Assembly (NCBI GenBank): GCA_030652255.1
Contig: JAUSAZ010000001.1
Location: 26,549 to 90,548, forward strand
Direction: 5' to 3'
Source: Myxococcales bacterium
GTDB taxonomy: Bacteria; Myxococcota_A; Polyangia; Polyangiales; Ga0077539
DNA length: 64,000 nucleotides
Of the stretch, positions 1 to 8,046 are shown in pieces. A program made the position numbers and the translations under genes. Under the pieces are notes generated by a model. That model saw only the letters and a program-made list of their open reading frames with translations, was not told where the DNA came from and made no database searches. Within the stretch, counting starts at the first letter, position 1, and every line of letters starts with the position of its first letter.

Positions 1-2699
1 CCCGCCGCGCCGCGGGTGGTCTCCGCGGCCGCGGCGAGCTGTCGCGCAAGCGCGTCTCGCCGGGGCAGGGCCCGGAGGAGCCAGGCCTCGTCCACGTCGG
101 CGCGCGAGCGCGGCGGGGGAGAGGCCAGGGCGAGCGGAAACCGCGGCGCGTACACGCCCGGGGGCTCCTCCCCTGCGGCCCCGGGCAGGGCCTGGTAGAT
201 CACCGCGGCGACGATCGTGCTCAGCTCGTCCACCGTCGCGATACGCGACGGGAACCCCGCGACGGCGCCGCCCGCGGGCGACGCCAGGTCCGCGGCGAAG
301 GCCTGCAGCTCGCGGTCGATCTGCACGTCGACGGGCCCGCTGTAGAACATCGCGACGGCGTCGTGCGCGTACGCTTCGGTGAGCGCGCGGCGCCGCCGCT
401 CGCCGTCCGCGAACGCCGCGAGCGCGAGGGGTACCCGGCGCGGGAGCGGGTCCGGCCAGCTCGCCCCGGCGTGGACGCGCCGCGCGAGCGGGGCCCAGGC
501 CTGCGAGGGCTCGCGCGGGAGGCGCGGGGCGTCGCCGGCGTCGGCGAGCGCCGCGCGCGCGGCGTCGGCGCGGGCGAGCACCCCGTCGAGGTGCGGGGCG
601 AGCAGCGCGTGCACGGGGTGCGAGGCGTGCAGCTGCCGGCGCGCGGCGATGGCGAAGGGGGCGAGCCAGAGGCAGCGCGCGTAGAGGTCCACGACGACCC
701 GGTGGTAGAGCGCGTCGGCGGCCTCCACGAAGGCCTTGGCGGCGACCCACGGCCACCGGCCGTCGGCCGGCGTGAACCACGGCGCGTCGGCTCCCCGCGC
801 GAGACGGATGGCGAGCGGGCGCAGCCCGTCGTGGCGGCCGTGCAGGAGCACCAGGGGGCTCGGCGCGGCGGCGGCCGCGCCAGGGTCATGCAGCGCGGCG
901 TAGTCGCACGCGTAGAGGGTGCCCGCGGCGGCCTCGCGCTCGATCGCGGCCGTGGCGGGGAGCCCGCCGTCGCACGACGCGGCGTCCATCCGGGCGATCC
1001 GCGCGGTGGCGGCGCGCGCGCGGCGGCGCCGGCCGAACTCGTCGTCGCGCTGGAGCACGCCGCCGCCCGGCAGGGACGCGGCGTCGATCGCGCGCTCGAA
1101 GTCCAGCACCGAGGCCCAGGGGATCGCGCCCCCCGCGCGCCCCGCGCCGAGCCCGCGCGCGGGCCGGCCGAAGGCGCCCCACGCCAGCGCGAGGGCCCGC
1201 CCGTCCGCGCGCTCCGCGCGGGGCAGCGCCGCGACCCACGCGGGCAGCCCCTCGCCGCGCCGCCAGACGTACCGCTCGCGCAGCGCGGCGAGCTCGGCGT
1301 CCCGGTCGCGACGGAGGCTCGGCGTGTCGTGCTCGGCGATGCGGTACGCGCTGGAGCGCGGCGCGCCGAGCGCGCCCGCGAGCCGCGGGTCCGTGAGCCG
1401 CGGCGGCGCGCCCGCCGACGCGCGCGGCGCCGAAGCGATCGCCGCCGCGGCGCTGCGCCGCCCCTCCTCGACGATCCGGTCGAAGGGCCGCGGGTCCATC
1501 CCGTCGACGTCGCCCAGCTTGGGCTCGATCGTCAGCTCGGCGAGCTCGTGGGCGCGGCGCCCCGGGTGCGACGACCGGATCGCGATCGCGGCGAGCAGGA
1601 CCTCGTAGGCCGTCGCGACGCTGCGGCGCCCCAGCCGCGCGCCCCGCACGAGCCGTCGCAGCGGCCCCCCCGCAGCCGACCCGTCCGGCGCGAAGGAGCG
1701 GGCGTAGGTCGTGACGTTCACCGCGATGACGGCCCCGATCGCCGGCGTGCGCGCGTGCGACGCGGGTAGCGAGTCGAGGATCCCGCCGTCGAGGTGGTAC
1801 TGCCCGTCGATCGCCACCGGCGGCGCCATGCCGGGGATGGACGACGAGGCGCGCACCGCGGCGACCAGCCGCCCGCGGCGGTGGAGCACCTTGTCCGCGC
1901 TGGTCAGGCTCGTGGTCACGCAGAACCACGGGAGCCAGAGGTCCTCGATGTCCGTGTGCGCGCCGACCAGGTCCGCCACGCGGCCGGACAGCCGGTCGCC
2001 GGCGATCAGCGAGATCCAGGGCAGGCGCCAGTCGAAGACCCCGCCGTCGTCGAGAAAGATGCTCCGCGAGCGCTCGATCGCCCGGGCGGGCTCGAGCTCC
2101 AGGGCGATCTGCGCCGCGACGAACGCGCCCATGCTGCAGCCGCCCACGGCGTCGATCGCGACGCCCGCGCGGGCCAGCACCTCCCACACCCCCAGGTGCG
2201 CGAAGCCGCGCGCGCCGCCCGAGCCGAGCACCAGGGCCACGCCGCGGCGGGCCAGCAGCCGCGCGACGCGCTGGGCGTGGGCGGGCGCCCCGAGGTGCGC
2301 GTGGTGGTGCTCGTCGGGGTGGATCGCGTCGAGCCACGCGGAGGTGCCCTTCGGCACGTCGCACGACGCGTGGAGCAGCACCAGCGCGACCCGCGTGGAG
2401 GGGCAGTGCAGCCGCGCGTGGTCGATCAGCGCGAGCGCCTCGCGGCGCGGCGGGAGGTGCGCGTGACAGACCACGGCGAGCGTGTCGGGGTCGGTCAGCT
2501 CGGCCGCGTCGCCCGCGACGAAGGGGTCGAGCATCGCGCGCGCGTCGGCGCGGTAGAAGTCGAGCGCCGGCGCCCGCTGGAGCCACGCGATGAACGCATG
2601 CGCGTCGACCTCGGGCTGCCCCGCGACCACGGCCACCCTGCGGGGCCTCGATGACTCCGTCGACGAAGCCGGGGGCGGGACCGTGACGATCGGTGTCAT
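1..2699 (-). CDS. NTE-type patatin esterase fused to a degenerate lipoxygenase-like domain (3' end beyond window)
   Basis: The frame from the ATG at 2699 stays open to base 1, so at least 899 residues are visible and the C-terminus is missing. Residues about 15-135 match the linker that precedes the patatin domain in neuropathy-target-esterase-like proteins (VALVLLH, DEHHHAHL). The patatin domain follows: GSGGARGFAHLGV oxyanion loop, nucleophile GCSMG (Ser189) and LDGG (Asp304), so the lipid ester hydrolase looks intact. From about residue 560 the chain becomes lipoxygenase-like, with AKAFV..ADALYH, APFAIAARRQL and HPVHALLAPH aligning to the core helices of plant and bacterial LOX. Of the iron ligands, the first His is kept (His666), the second is Asp671, and the C-terminal His/Asn segment reads IYQALPGAAGEEPPG with neither residue. 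A classical dioxygenase is therefore unlikely. Domain identities are confident; loss of activity is inference. Confidence 0.85.
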   Translation of the reverse strand, partial: MTPIVTVPPPASSTESSRPRRVAVVAGQPEVDAHAFIAWLQRAPALDFYRADARAMLDPFVAGDAAELTDPDTLAVVCHAHLPPRREALALIDHARLHCPSTRVALVLLHASCDVPKGTSAWLDAIHPDEHHHAHLGAPAHAQRVARLLARRGVALVLGSGGARGFAHLGVWEVLARAGVAIDAVGGCSMGAFVAAQIALELEPARAIERSRSIFLDDGGVFDWRLPWISLIAGDRLSGRVADLVGAHTDIEDLWLPWFCVTTSLTSADKVLHRRGRLVAAVRASSSIPGMAPPVAIDGQYHLDGGILDSLPASHARTPAIGAVIAVNVTTYARSFAPDGSAAGGPLRRLVRGARLGRRSVATAYEVLLAAIAIRSSHPGRRAHELAELTIEPKLGDVDGMDPRPFDRIVEEGRRSAAAAIASAPRASAGAPPRLTDPRLAGALGAPRSSAYRIAEHDTPSLRRDRDAELAALRERYVWRRGEGLPAWVAALPRAERADGRALALAWGAFGRPARGLGAGRAGGAIPWASVLDFERAIDAASLPGGGVLQRDDEFGRRRRARAATARIARMDAASCDGGLPATAAIEREAAAGTLYACDYAALHDPGAAAAAPSPLVLLHGRHDGLRPLAIRLARGADAPWFTPADGRWPWVAAKAFVEAADALYHRVVVDLYARCLWLAPFAIAARRQLHASHPVHALLAPHLDGVLARADAARAALADAGDAPRLPREPSQAWAPLARRVHAGASWPDPLPRRVPLALAAFADGERRRRALTEAYAHDAVAMFYSGPVDVQIDRELQAFAADLASPAGGAVAGFPSRIATVDELSTIVAAVIYQALPGAAGEEPPGVYAPRFPLALASPPPRSRADVDEAWLLRALPRRDALARQLAAAAETTRGAA

Positions 2700-3485
2700 G
2701 AAAGGCTGGGGGAAGCCTATCCGATCGATCTGCGCGCGGACAAGCCGGAGCGTCGGCGGAGCGCGACCGGCCGTTGCCGGTGCGCCGTCGTCGCGCATCG
2801 CCGGTGAGGATCACGACGCGTCGTGCTCGGCCCATAGGACTGCGCGATCCAGATCTGGGGCCGCTTCGATGACCCAGACCGCTGGCACCTCCGGGTTCGC
2901 CTCCCGGATGACGACGGGCGCGGGAACGTCACTCCCCGTCGCGGAGAACCGCGTGTCGTTCACGCTGCCAGCCGCTCGTGGGCGCGTCCTCGTGGTGCCG
3001 AGGTCGCCGTGAGGATGCCCATCGAGGGATGAGCGAGCGCGCGAAAACCTCGAGGTTTCTGTGCTCGGTCTCCCACCACCTTCCCACCACTTGATCCTCC
3101 GCCTGGGTCCATCCGGCTCCGCCCTGGTAACGGCAAGAGCCTTGTTTCTAGGCGTTGGTCACGGCTGGTAACGGCTGTGGGCCTTTTCCCAAGCTGAACG
3201 TCGCCGCTTCGATCCCGGTCGCCCGCTCCGAAGATTCCTCTCTCCTTTCGGTCCGTTGCGAGCGTTGGCTCCAACGGGCCGATCGTCGTTCTGGAGGCCG
3301 TTCACACCCCCCTTCACACCCCAACGAACGTCCGGGCGGGCCATCGCCTCACGCGCTCCCGCCCGAGCAGCGCGCCGGGGTGACCTTCGCGGCGAACGCC
3401 TGGGGGGTTCGGCGGAGACGTCGGTGCACTGGGGCGGGCTCACGTTCACCCCTCACGGCGCTCGACCCCTGCGAGGTCGTCGTGC
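2700..3485. other. gene-free stretch with short direct repeats
   Basis: I find no reading frame here with the strong third-position GC bias of the neighbours. The 3000-3330 part is visibly less GC-rich. It contains the 11-mer CTGGTAACGGC twice (3124-3134, 3165-3175) and TTCACACCCC twice with a 12-base period (3301-3310, 3313-3322). It may be decayed sequence or an old insertion site. No promoter or RNA could be assigned. Confidence 0.4.
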
Positions 3486-4292
3486 ATGGTCCGCCGCGCC
3501 ATGAGACCGATCCGTTGGGCCGTCCAGACGAACCTCGGCAGCGCGGACGACGTGGCCAAGCTCACGGCCTTCCTGGAGCGCCTCGGGGTCCCGTGGGTGC
3601 CATTGAAGGTGATCCCCTTCGACGACACGCCGCCCGACGTGCCCGACGACGGGGCCGTGGTGTTCTACGGCTCGACCACCCTCATGCGAAACGTCGCGCG
3701 CGACGGCCGGTGGGACCCCGGCGTGTTCTTCGACGAGGCGCGCTTCGCCTTCGAGGCGCTGCGCGAGGGCTACGGCCCCGCGCTGCTCAACGCGGCCAGC
3801 GAGGTGGTCGCGGTCGGAGAGTTCGTGTCGCGCGACCTCGACCCGGAGGCGGAGTTCTTCGTGCGCCCCGCCGGGGACCTCAAGGAGTTCCAGGGCGCGG
3901 TGCACTCTTTCGGCGAGCTGCGCGGGTGGCGCGACGGCCTCGCGTCGAGCAACGGGCCGCTCGGCCTCGACACGCGCATCCAGGTCGCGCCGCCGCTCGC
4001 GATCACCACGGAGTGGCGCACCGTCGTGGTCGACGGGCGGGTGGTGGCGTCGAGCCAGTACCGCAGCCACGGCCGATTGAAGGTCACCGGCGAGGTACCG
4101 CCGGCGGTGACGGCATTCGCGGAGGAGATGGCCTCGAGGTACGCGCCGGCGCCGGTGTTCGTGCTCGACGTGGGCGAGGTCGAGGAGGGCCTGCGCGTAG
4201 TCGAGACCAACTGCTTCAACAGCGCGGGCTTCTACTGGTGCGACCTGCACGCCATCGTGCGCGCGGTGAACGCGCACCTTCGGCGGGGGTGA
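3486..4292 (+). CDS. ATP-grasp protein, R2K-clade type
   Basis: 268 residues. The C-terminal part VLDVGEVEEGLRVVETNCFNSAGFYWCD carries the acidic and Asn metal-binding pattern of ATP-grasp enzymes (E-x-N followed by F-N-S-A-G), and the overall layout fits the single-domain R2K clade formerly annotated DUF4343. Such enzymes join a carboxylate to an amine or thiol with ATP; the substrate here is unknown. R2K members have been proposed to tag proteins or peptides. A GAGGT Shine-Dalgarno at 3473-3477 lies 8 bases before ATG 3486, which decides against the in-frame ATG at 3501. The gene stands alone and converges on the CcmH-like gene, so context gives no pathway. Family call fairly sure, function unknown. 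Confidence 0.7.
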   Translation: MVRRAMRPIRWAVQTNLGSADDVAKLTAFLERLGVPWVPLKVIPFDDTPPDVPDDGAVVFYGSTTLMRNVARDGRWDPGVFFDEARFAFEALREGYGPALLNAASEVVAVGEFVSRDLDPEAEFFVRPAGDLKEFQGAVHSFGELRGWRDGLASSNGPLGLDTRIQVAPPLAITTEWRTVVVDGRVVASSQYRSHGRLKVTGEVPPAVTAFAEEMASRYAPAPVFVLDVGEVEEGLRVVETNCFNSAGFYWCDLHAIVRAVNAHLRRG

Positions 4293-4357
4293 GCGGGGCG
4301 CCGACCGATCGTCGAGCGAGCGCCCGCTGGCGATCACGACCCGAGCCGCGGCGGGGC

Positions 4358-4843
4358 TCACGCTTCGTCCAGGGCGTGGAGCTCGTCGTCGATGCGCGCG
4401 TCCAATGCGTCGCGCGACGGCGCGGTCGTCCCCGCGGGAGCGGCCGGGGCGCGACGGTTCCATCGACGCGTGGCGCGTACGAGCATGGCCGCGGCGAAGG
4501 CCATCGCGAGCACCACGAGCACGAGCATCGGGTCGCGTGGATCGTGGTCCCGCGGCACCGCGCGCACGCGCTCTCCGTACCGCGCCACGAGGGAGGCCTC
4601 CACCTCCGCCGGGCGCTCGCCCGCGCGCAGCCGAGCGCGAATCTCGTCGCGCAGCGCCGACGCCAGCGGCGACTCGTGCACGTCGAGGGTCTGCTCGTAG
4701 CAGCACGGCGCGAGCACCCGCGAGCTCACCACCCCCGACGGGTCTTCCTGCGCGAGCGGCTGCGCCGAGGCCGGGGCCGCTGCCATGGTGAGCGCCAGCA
4801 GCACCGCCAGACTCGCGCGTGAAGGTCGGTCGAGGAGGAGCAT
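4358..4843 (-). CDS. CcmH/CycL-like cytochrome c maturation protein, CC variant
   Basis: 161 residues from ATG 4843, chosen because it starts directly before a signal peptide (LAVLLALTMAAAPASAQ). Upstream in-frame codons give only Arg-rich shadow sequence. The mature part LAPCCYEQTLDVHESPLAS followed by LRDEIRARLRAGE and VARYGERVRAVP is the CcmH fold, whose usual role is to reduce apocytochrome or bind CcmF/CcmG during heme attachment outside the cytoplasm. A membrane helix follows (MLVLVVLAMAFAAAMLV) with a charged cytoplasmic tail. Instead of the canonical LRCxxCQ the redox site is an adjacent Cys-Cys pair. No other ccm gene is in the window. It is divergent from the ArsR-rhodanese gene and shares its 127-bp upstream region. 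Confidence 0.75.
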   Translation of the reverse strand: MLLLDRPSRASLAVLLALTMAAAPASAQPLAQEDPSGVVSSRVLAPCCYEQTLDVHESPLASALRDEIRARLRAGERPAEVEASLVARYGERVRAVPRDHDPRDPMLVLVVLAMAFAAAMLVRATRRWNRRAPAAPAGTTAPSRDALDARIDDELHALDEA

Positions 4844-4935
4844 CGCTACGAAGGGTACGAGCGGGCGCGCTCCGCGGTATGCGACCCTTCGTCGCGCCCC
4901 TGCGATGCCAGCGCGGCGCCGCCGGGCTCCAGCAC

Positions 4936-4964
4936 TTGACCATTCAAGCATATGCTTGAACGAT
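4936..4964 (+). promoter_or_regulatory. promoter with ArsR-type palindromic operator
   Basis: TTCAAGCATATGCTTGAA at 4943-4960 is a perfect 18-bp palindrome. It sits between a good -35 (TTGACC, 4936-4941) and a weak -10 (AACGAT, 4959-4964) with a 17-bp spacer, so a bound dimer would block RNA polymerase. The predicted start of transcription is within a base or two of the GTG at 4971, suggesting a leaderless mRNA. The symmetric, AT-centred form (CATATG core) is typical of ArsR-family operators. Promoter assignment is inference; the palindrome is plain in the sequence. Confidence 0.7.
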
Positions 4965-4970
4965 GCCCCG

Positions 4971-5654
4971 GTGACGAGCCCCCACCGACTCTTCAAGGAC
5001 CGCATCTACGAGCAGCTCGCCCGCGTCGGGAAGGCCCTCGCGGCGCCCCGTCGCGTCGAGCTGCTCGACCACCTCGGCCAGGGTCCGCGCACCGTCGAGG
5101 CCCTCGCCGAGCTCGCGGGCACCTCCGTGGCCAACGCCTCGCAGCACCTCCAGGTGCTCCGCGCGGCGCGCCTCGTGGAGGCACGCAAGCGCGGCCCCTA
5201 CGTCGAGTACCGCCTCGCGGACGACGACGTGTCCCGATTCTTCGTCGCGCTGCGCAGCCTCGCCGGGTCGCGCCTCGCGGAGGTCGAGCAGGTGACCCGC
5301 GCCTACTTCGAGGGCCGCGGCGGCGCCGAGGCGGTCGGGGGCGACGAGCTCATCGGGCGGGTGCGGCGGGGAGAGGTCACCGTGCTCGACGTGCGCCCGG
5401 CGGAGGAGTTTCGCGCCGGGCACATCCCGCGGGCGATCTCCATCCCGGTCGGCGAGCTCAAGGCCCGGCTGAAGGAGCTGCCGAGAGACCGCGAGGTCGT
5501 CGCGTACTGCCGCGGGCCGTACTGCGTGATGGCCGTCGAGGCGGTCGAGCTGCTCCGCAAGAAGGGCTACACCGCCCATCGGATGGAGCAGGGCGTCCCC
5601 GACTGGCGCGCCCGCGGGTGGCGCGTGGCGACCGCCGGCGAGGCTGCGCGGTGA
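4971..5654 (+). CDS. ArsR-family repressor fused to a rhodanese domain
   Basis: 227 residues from GTG 4971. Residues 10-85 are a winged helix of the ArsR type (RVELLDHL, TVEALAELAGTSVANASQHL, LVEARKRGPYVEYRL). Residues 120-222 are a rhodanese domain (VLDVRPAEEFRAGHIPRAISIP) with active loop CRGPYC, Cys180 and Cys185. The HTH part contains no cysteine, so metal or thiol sensing in the usual ArsR positions is excluded and the rhodanese cysteine is the likely sensor of reactive sulfur or another thiol-active signal. It probably binds the palindrome directly upstream. It overlaps the next gene by GTGA and is the first gene of a three-gene operon with a transporter and a cysteine-synthase-family enzyme. 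Longer upstream reading is a shadow crossing the operator. Confidence 0.88.
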   Translation: MTSPHRLFKDRIYEQLARVGKALAAPRRVELLDHLGQGPRTVEALAELAGTSVANASQHLQVLRAARLVEARKRGPYVEYRLADDDVSRFFVALRSLAGSRLAEVEQVTRAYFEGRGGAEAVGGDELIGRVRRGEVTVLDVRPAEEFRAGHIPRAISIPVGELKARLKELPRDREVVAYCRGPYCVMAVEAVELLRKKGYTAHRMEQGVPDWRARGWRVATAGEAAR

Positions 5655-6937
5655 GCGATGTACGCCTCGGGCTCCGGGAGAACCTCGCCCAGTTCTCCCT
5701 GCTGGTGGTGGTCAACGCCTTCGTCGGGGCGATGGTCGGCATGGAGCGCACCATCCTCCCGCCCATCGCGGAGCAGGAGTTCCACCTCGCAGCGAAGAGC
5801 GCGGTGCTCTCGTTCATTGTGGTGTTCGGCGTCACCAAGGCGCTCACCAACTACCTCGCGGGGCGCTTGTCCGACCGCTTCGGGCGCAAGCACGTGCTCG
5901 TCGGCGGCTGGCTCGTGGCGGCCCCGGTGCCCTTCCTCCTGATGTGGGCGCCGAGCTGGGCGTGGGTGCTCTTCGCCAACGCCCTCCTCGGGGTGAGCCA
6001 GGGCCTCACGTGGTCCACCACGGTCATCATGAAGATCGACCTCGCGGGGCCGCAGAAGCGCGGCCTCGCCATGGGGCTCAACGAGTTCGCAGGCTACTTC
6101 GCGGTGGCCATGAGCGCCCTCGCCACCGGCTTCATCGCGGCGCGCTACGGCCTGCGCCCGGAGCCCTTCTACCTCGGGGTGGGCTTCGTCGCGGTGGGCC
6201 TCGGCCTCTCGGCCTTCGTCGTGCGGGAGACGAAGCACCACGTCGCCGCGGAGTCGAAGCTCCACGGCGCGCTTCCTCCTGGGGAGACGCCCACCCAGCG
6301 GGAGGTCTTCTGGCGCACCACCCTCACCGACAAGAACCTCTCCAGCGTCAGCCAGGCCGGCCTGGTCAATAACCTCAACGACGGCATGGCCTGGGGCCTC
6401 TTCCCCCTCTTCTTCTCCGCCGCGCACATGAGCCTCCGACAGATCGGGACGCTCGCCGCCATCTATCCCGCGACCTGGGGCCTCTCGCAGCTCGTCACCG
6501 GCGCCCTGTCCGACCGCGTCGGTCGGAAGTGGCTCATCGCCGCGGGCATGTGGGTGCAGTCCGTGGGCATCGTGTTGGTCGTCCTGGCGCGCGGCTTCTC
6601 GGGCTTCGCGACGGGCGCGGCCCTGCTCGGGGTGGGCACCGCGATGGTCTACCCGACGCTGCTGGCCGCGATCGGAGACGTGGCCCATCCCTCCTGGCGC
6701 GCGTCGTCCGTGGGCGTGTACCGCCTCTGGCGCGACCTCGGCTACGCCATCGGCGCGCTGCTCGCGGGCGTGACGGCCGACGCCTTCGGACTGCCCGCGG
6801 CGATGTGGCTCGTGGCCGGGCTCACCTTCGGCTCCGGTCTCATCGTAGCCGTGCGGATGCGCGAGACGCTCCAGCGGCCTCTCCCGGCGAAGCCCGTAGT
6901 CGAGCCGACGGGCATCGAGGCAACCGCGCTGCGGTAG
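5651..6937 (+). CDS. MFS transporter in ArsR-rhodanese operon
   Basis: 428 residues from GTG 5651, which overlaps the repressor stop (GTGA) and so is likely translationally coupled. There are about 12 hydrophobic segments; the MFS loop 2-3 signature GRLSDRFGRKHVLVGG lies near residues 70-85 and a second copy GALSDRVGRKWL occurs in the C-half. The segment WGLFPLFFSAAHMSLRQIG resembles MFS proteins often found beside rhodanese or sulfur genes. The cargo cannot be read from sequence. Operon context suggests export or import of a sulfur- or oxyanion-type compound under control of the ArsR-rhodanese protein. Confidence 0.8.
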   Translation: MSDVRLGLRENLAQFSLLVVVNAFVGAMVGMERTILPPIAEQEFHLAAKSAVLSFIVVFGVTKALTNYLAGRLSDRFGRKHVLVGGWLVAAPVPFLLMWAPSWAWVLFANALLGVSQGLTWSTTVIMKIDLAGPQKRGLAMGLNEFAGYFAVAMSALATGFIAARYGLRPEPFYLGVGFVAVGLGLSAFVVRETKHHVAAESKLHGALPPGETPTQREVFWRTTLTDKNLSSVSQAGLVNNLNDGMAWGLFPLFFSAAHMSLRQIGTLAAIYPATWGLSQLVTGALSDRVGRKWLIAAGMWVQSVGIVLVVLARGFSGFATGAALLGVGTAMVYPTLLAAIGDVAHPSWRASSVGVYRLWRDLGYAIGALLAGVTADAFGLPAAMWLVAGLTFGSGLIVAVRMRETLQRPLPAKPVVEPTGIEATALR

Positions 6938-6978
6938 CGCGCTGATCTCCTGATACAAGTGCGACCCTGGAGGCCAGC

Positions 6979-7932
6979 GTGAGGAGTCGACACCAGGGCA
7001 TCGTGGAGCACATCGGACGCACCCCGCTGGTGCCGTTGGAGCGCATCGCGCGGGGTCTGTCCGTCCCCGTGCTCGTGAAGTGCGAGCACATGAACCCGGG
7101 CGGCTCCATCAAGGACCGCATCGCGCTCGCCATCGTCGAGGACGCCGAGGCCCGGGGGGTGCTCCGGGCCGGGATGACGATGATCGAGGCCACGGCGGGC
7201 AACACCGGCGTCGGGCTCGCGATTGTCGCCGCCGCGCGGGGCTACGGGCTCGTCTGCGTGATGCCGGAGAAGATGTCGATCGACAAGCGCGTGTCGCTCG
7301 CCGCGCTCGGCGCCCGGGTGATCGTGACGCCCAACGCGCCGCCGTCGAGCCCCGACAACTTCCGCAGCGTCGCGCGGCGGATGGCGGAGGAGAACGGCTG
7401 GTTTCTCACCGACCAGTTCAACAACCCCGCGAACGTGCGCGCCCACGAGGAGACGACGGGCGCGGAGATCCTCGAGCAGACCGGCGGGCGTGTCGGGGCC
7501 TTCGTCGCGGGCGCGGGCACCGGGGGCACCCTCACGGGCGTGGGGCGGCGCCTGAAGGCGGCGCTGCCGGGGGTTCGTGTGGTGCTCGCAGACCCGCTGG
7601 GCTCCGGGCTCGCGGACTGGGTCGAGACGGGTCGCCTGGGCGCGGACGGCTCCTACGCGGTGGAGGGCATCGGCGCGAGCGAGGTGCCCAGCAACCTGCA
7701 CCGCGATGTGATCGACGCCGCGGAGCGGGTGAGCGACGAGGAGAGCTTCGCGATGGTGAGGCGCCTCGTGCGCGAGGAGGGACTCCTCGTCGGGGGCTCG
7801 GCCGGCACCAACGTGGTCGCGGCGCTGCGCATCGCAGCCCGCGGCGGCCTCGATGGACCCGTGGTCACGGTGCTGCCCGACTCGTGGGATCGCTACCGCG
7901 CGAAGCCCTGGATGCAGGGGTGGGGGTCGTGA
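6979..7932 (+). CDS. PLP-dependent cysteine synthase / cystathionine beta-synthase family enzyme
   Basis: 317 residues from GTG 6979, with GGAGG 5 bases upstream (6969-6973). Fold-type II PLP signatures are complete: Lys in GGSIKDRIA, the substrate loop EATAGNTGVGLA, the phosphate loop AGTGGT and GGSAGTN near the end. The family makes cysteine (or cystathionine) from O-acetylserine or serine plus a thiol. EATAGNTG is closer to CBS-type than to classic CysK, and there is no C-terminal CBS regulatory domain. It is 41 bases behind the MFS gene and likely cotranscribed, suggesting that sulfide or persulfide sensed by the repressor is fixed into an amino acid. The exact substrate is not resolvable here. 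Confidence 0.85.
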   Translation: MRSRHQGIVEHIGRTPLVPLERIARGLSVPVLVKCEHMNPGGSIKDRIALAIVEDAEARGVLRAGMTMIEATAGNTGVGLAIVAAARGYGLVCVMPEKMSIDKRVSLAALGARVIVTPNAPPSSPDNFRSVARRMAEENGWFLTDQFNNPANVRAHEETTGAEILEQTGGRVGAFVAGAGTGGTLTGVGRRLKAALPGVRVVLADPLGSGLADWVETGRLGADGSYAVEGIGASEVPSNLHRDVIDAAERVSDEESFAMVRRLVREEGLLVGGSAGTNVVAALRIAARGGLDGPVVTVLPDSWDRYRAKPWMQGWGS

Positions 7933-8046
7933 CCGGGCGCGGCGGTCACCGGGCTCACGTTTTGTGGGGGTCGTCCGGCTCGTCGGCGAGCGACTGCACC
8001 GCCGACGTGGGGTAGCGCCCGCTGGCGGGGTGAGCCCGGCGGCTGG

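Noticed and set aside
2717..2932. Small minus-strand reading frame upstream of the patatin gene
   Set aside because: Arg/Ser-rich translation, no GC3 bias and no motif.
3208..3218. TTCGATCCCGG resembling a tRNA T-loop
   Set aside because: The flanks cannot form the 5-bp T stem and no anticodon arm or acceptor partner is found upstream.
4785..4970. N-terminal extension of the ArsR-rhodanese protein to an upstream start
   Set aside because: It would run through the operator and promoter and adds Arg-rich sequence unrelated to ArsR proteins.
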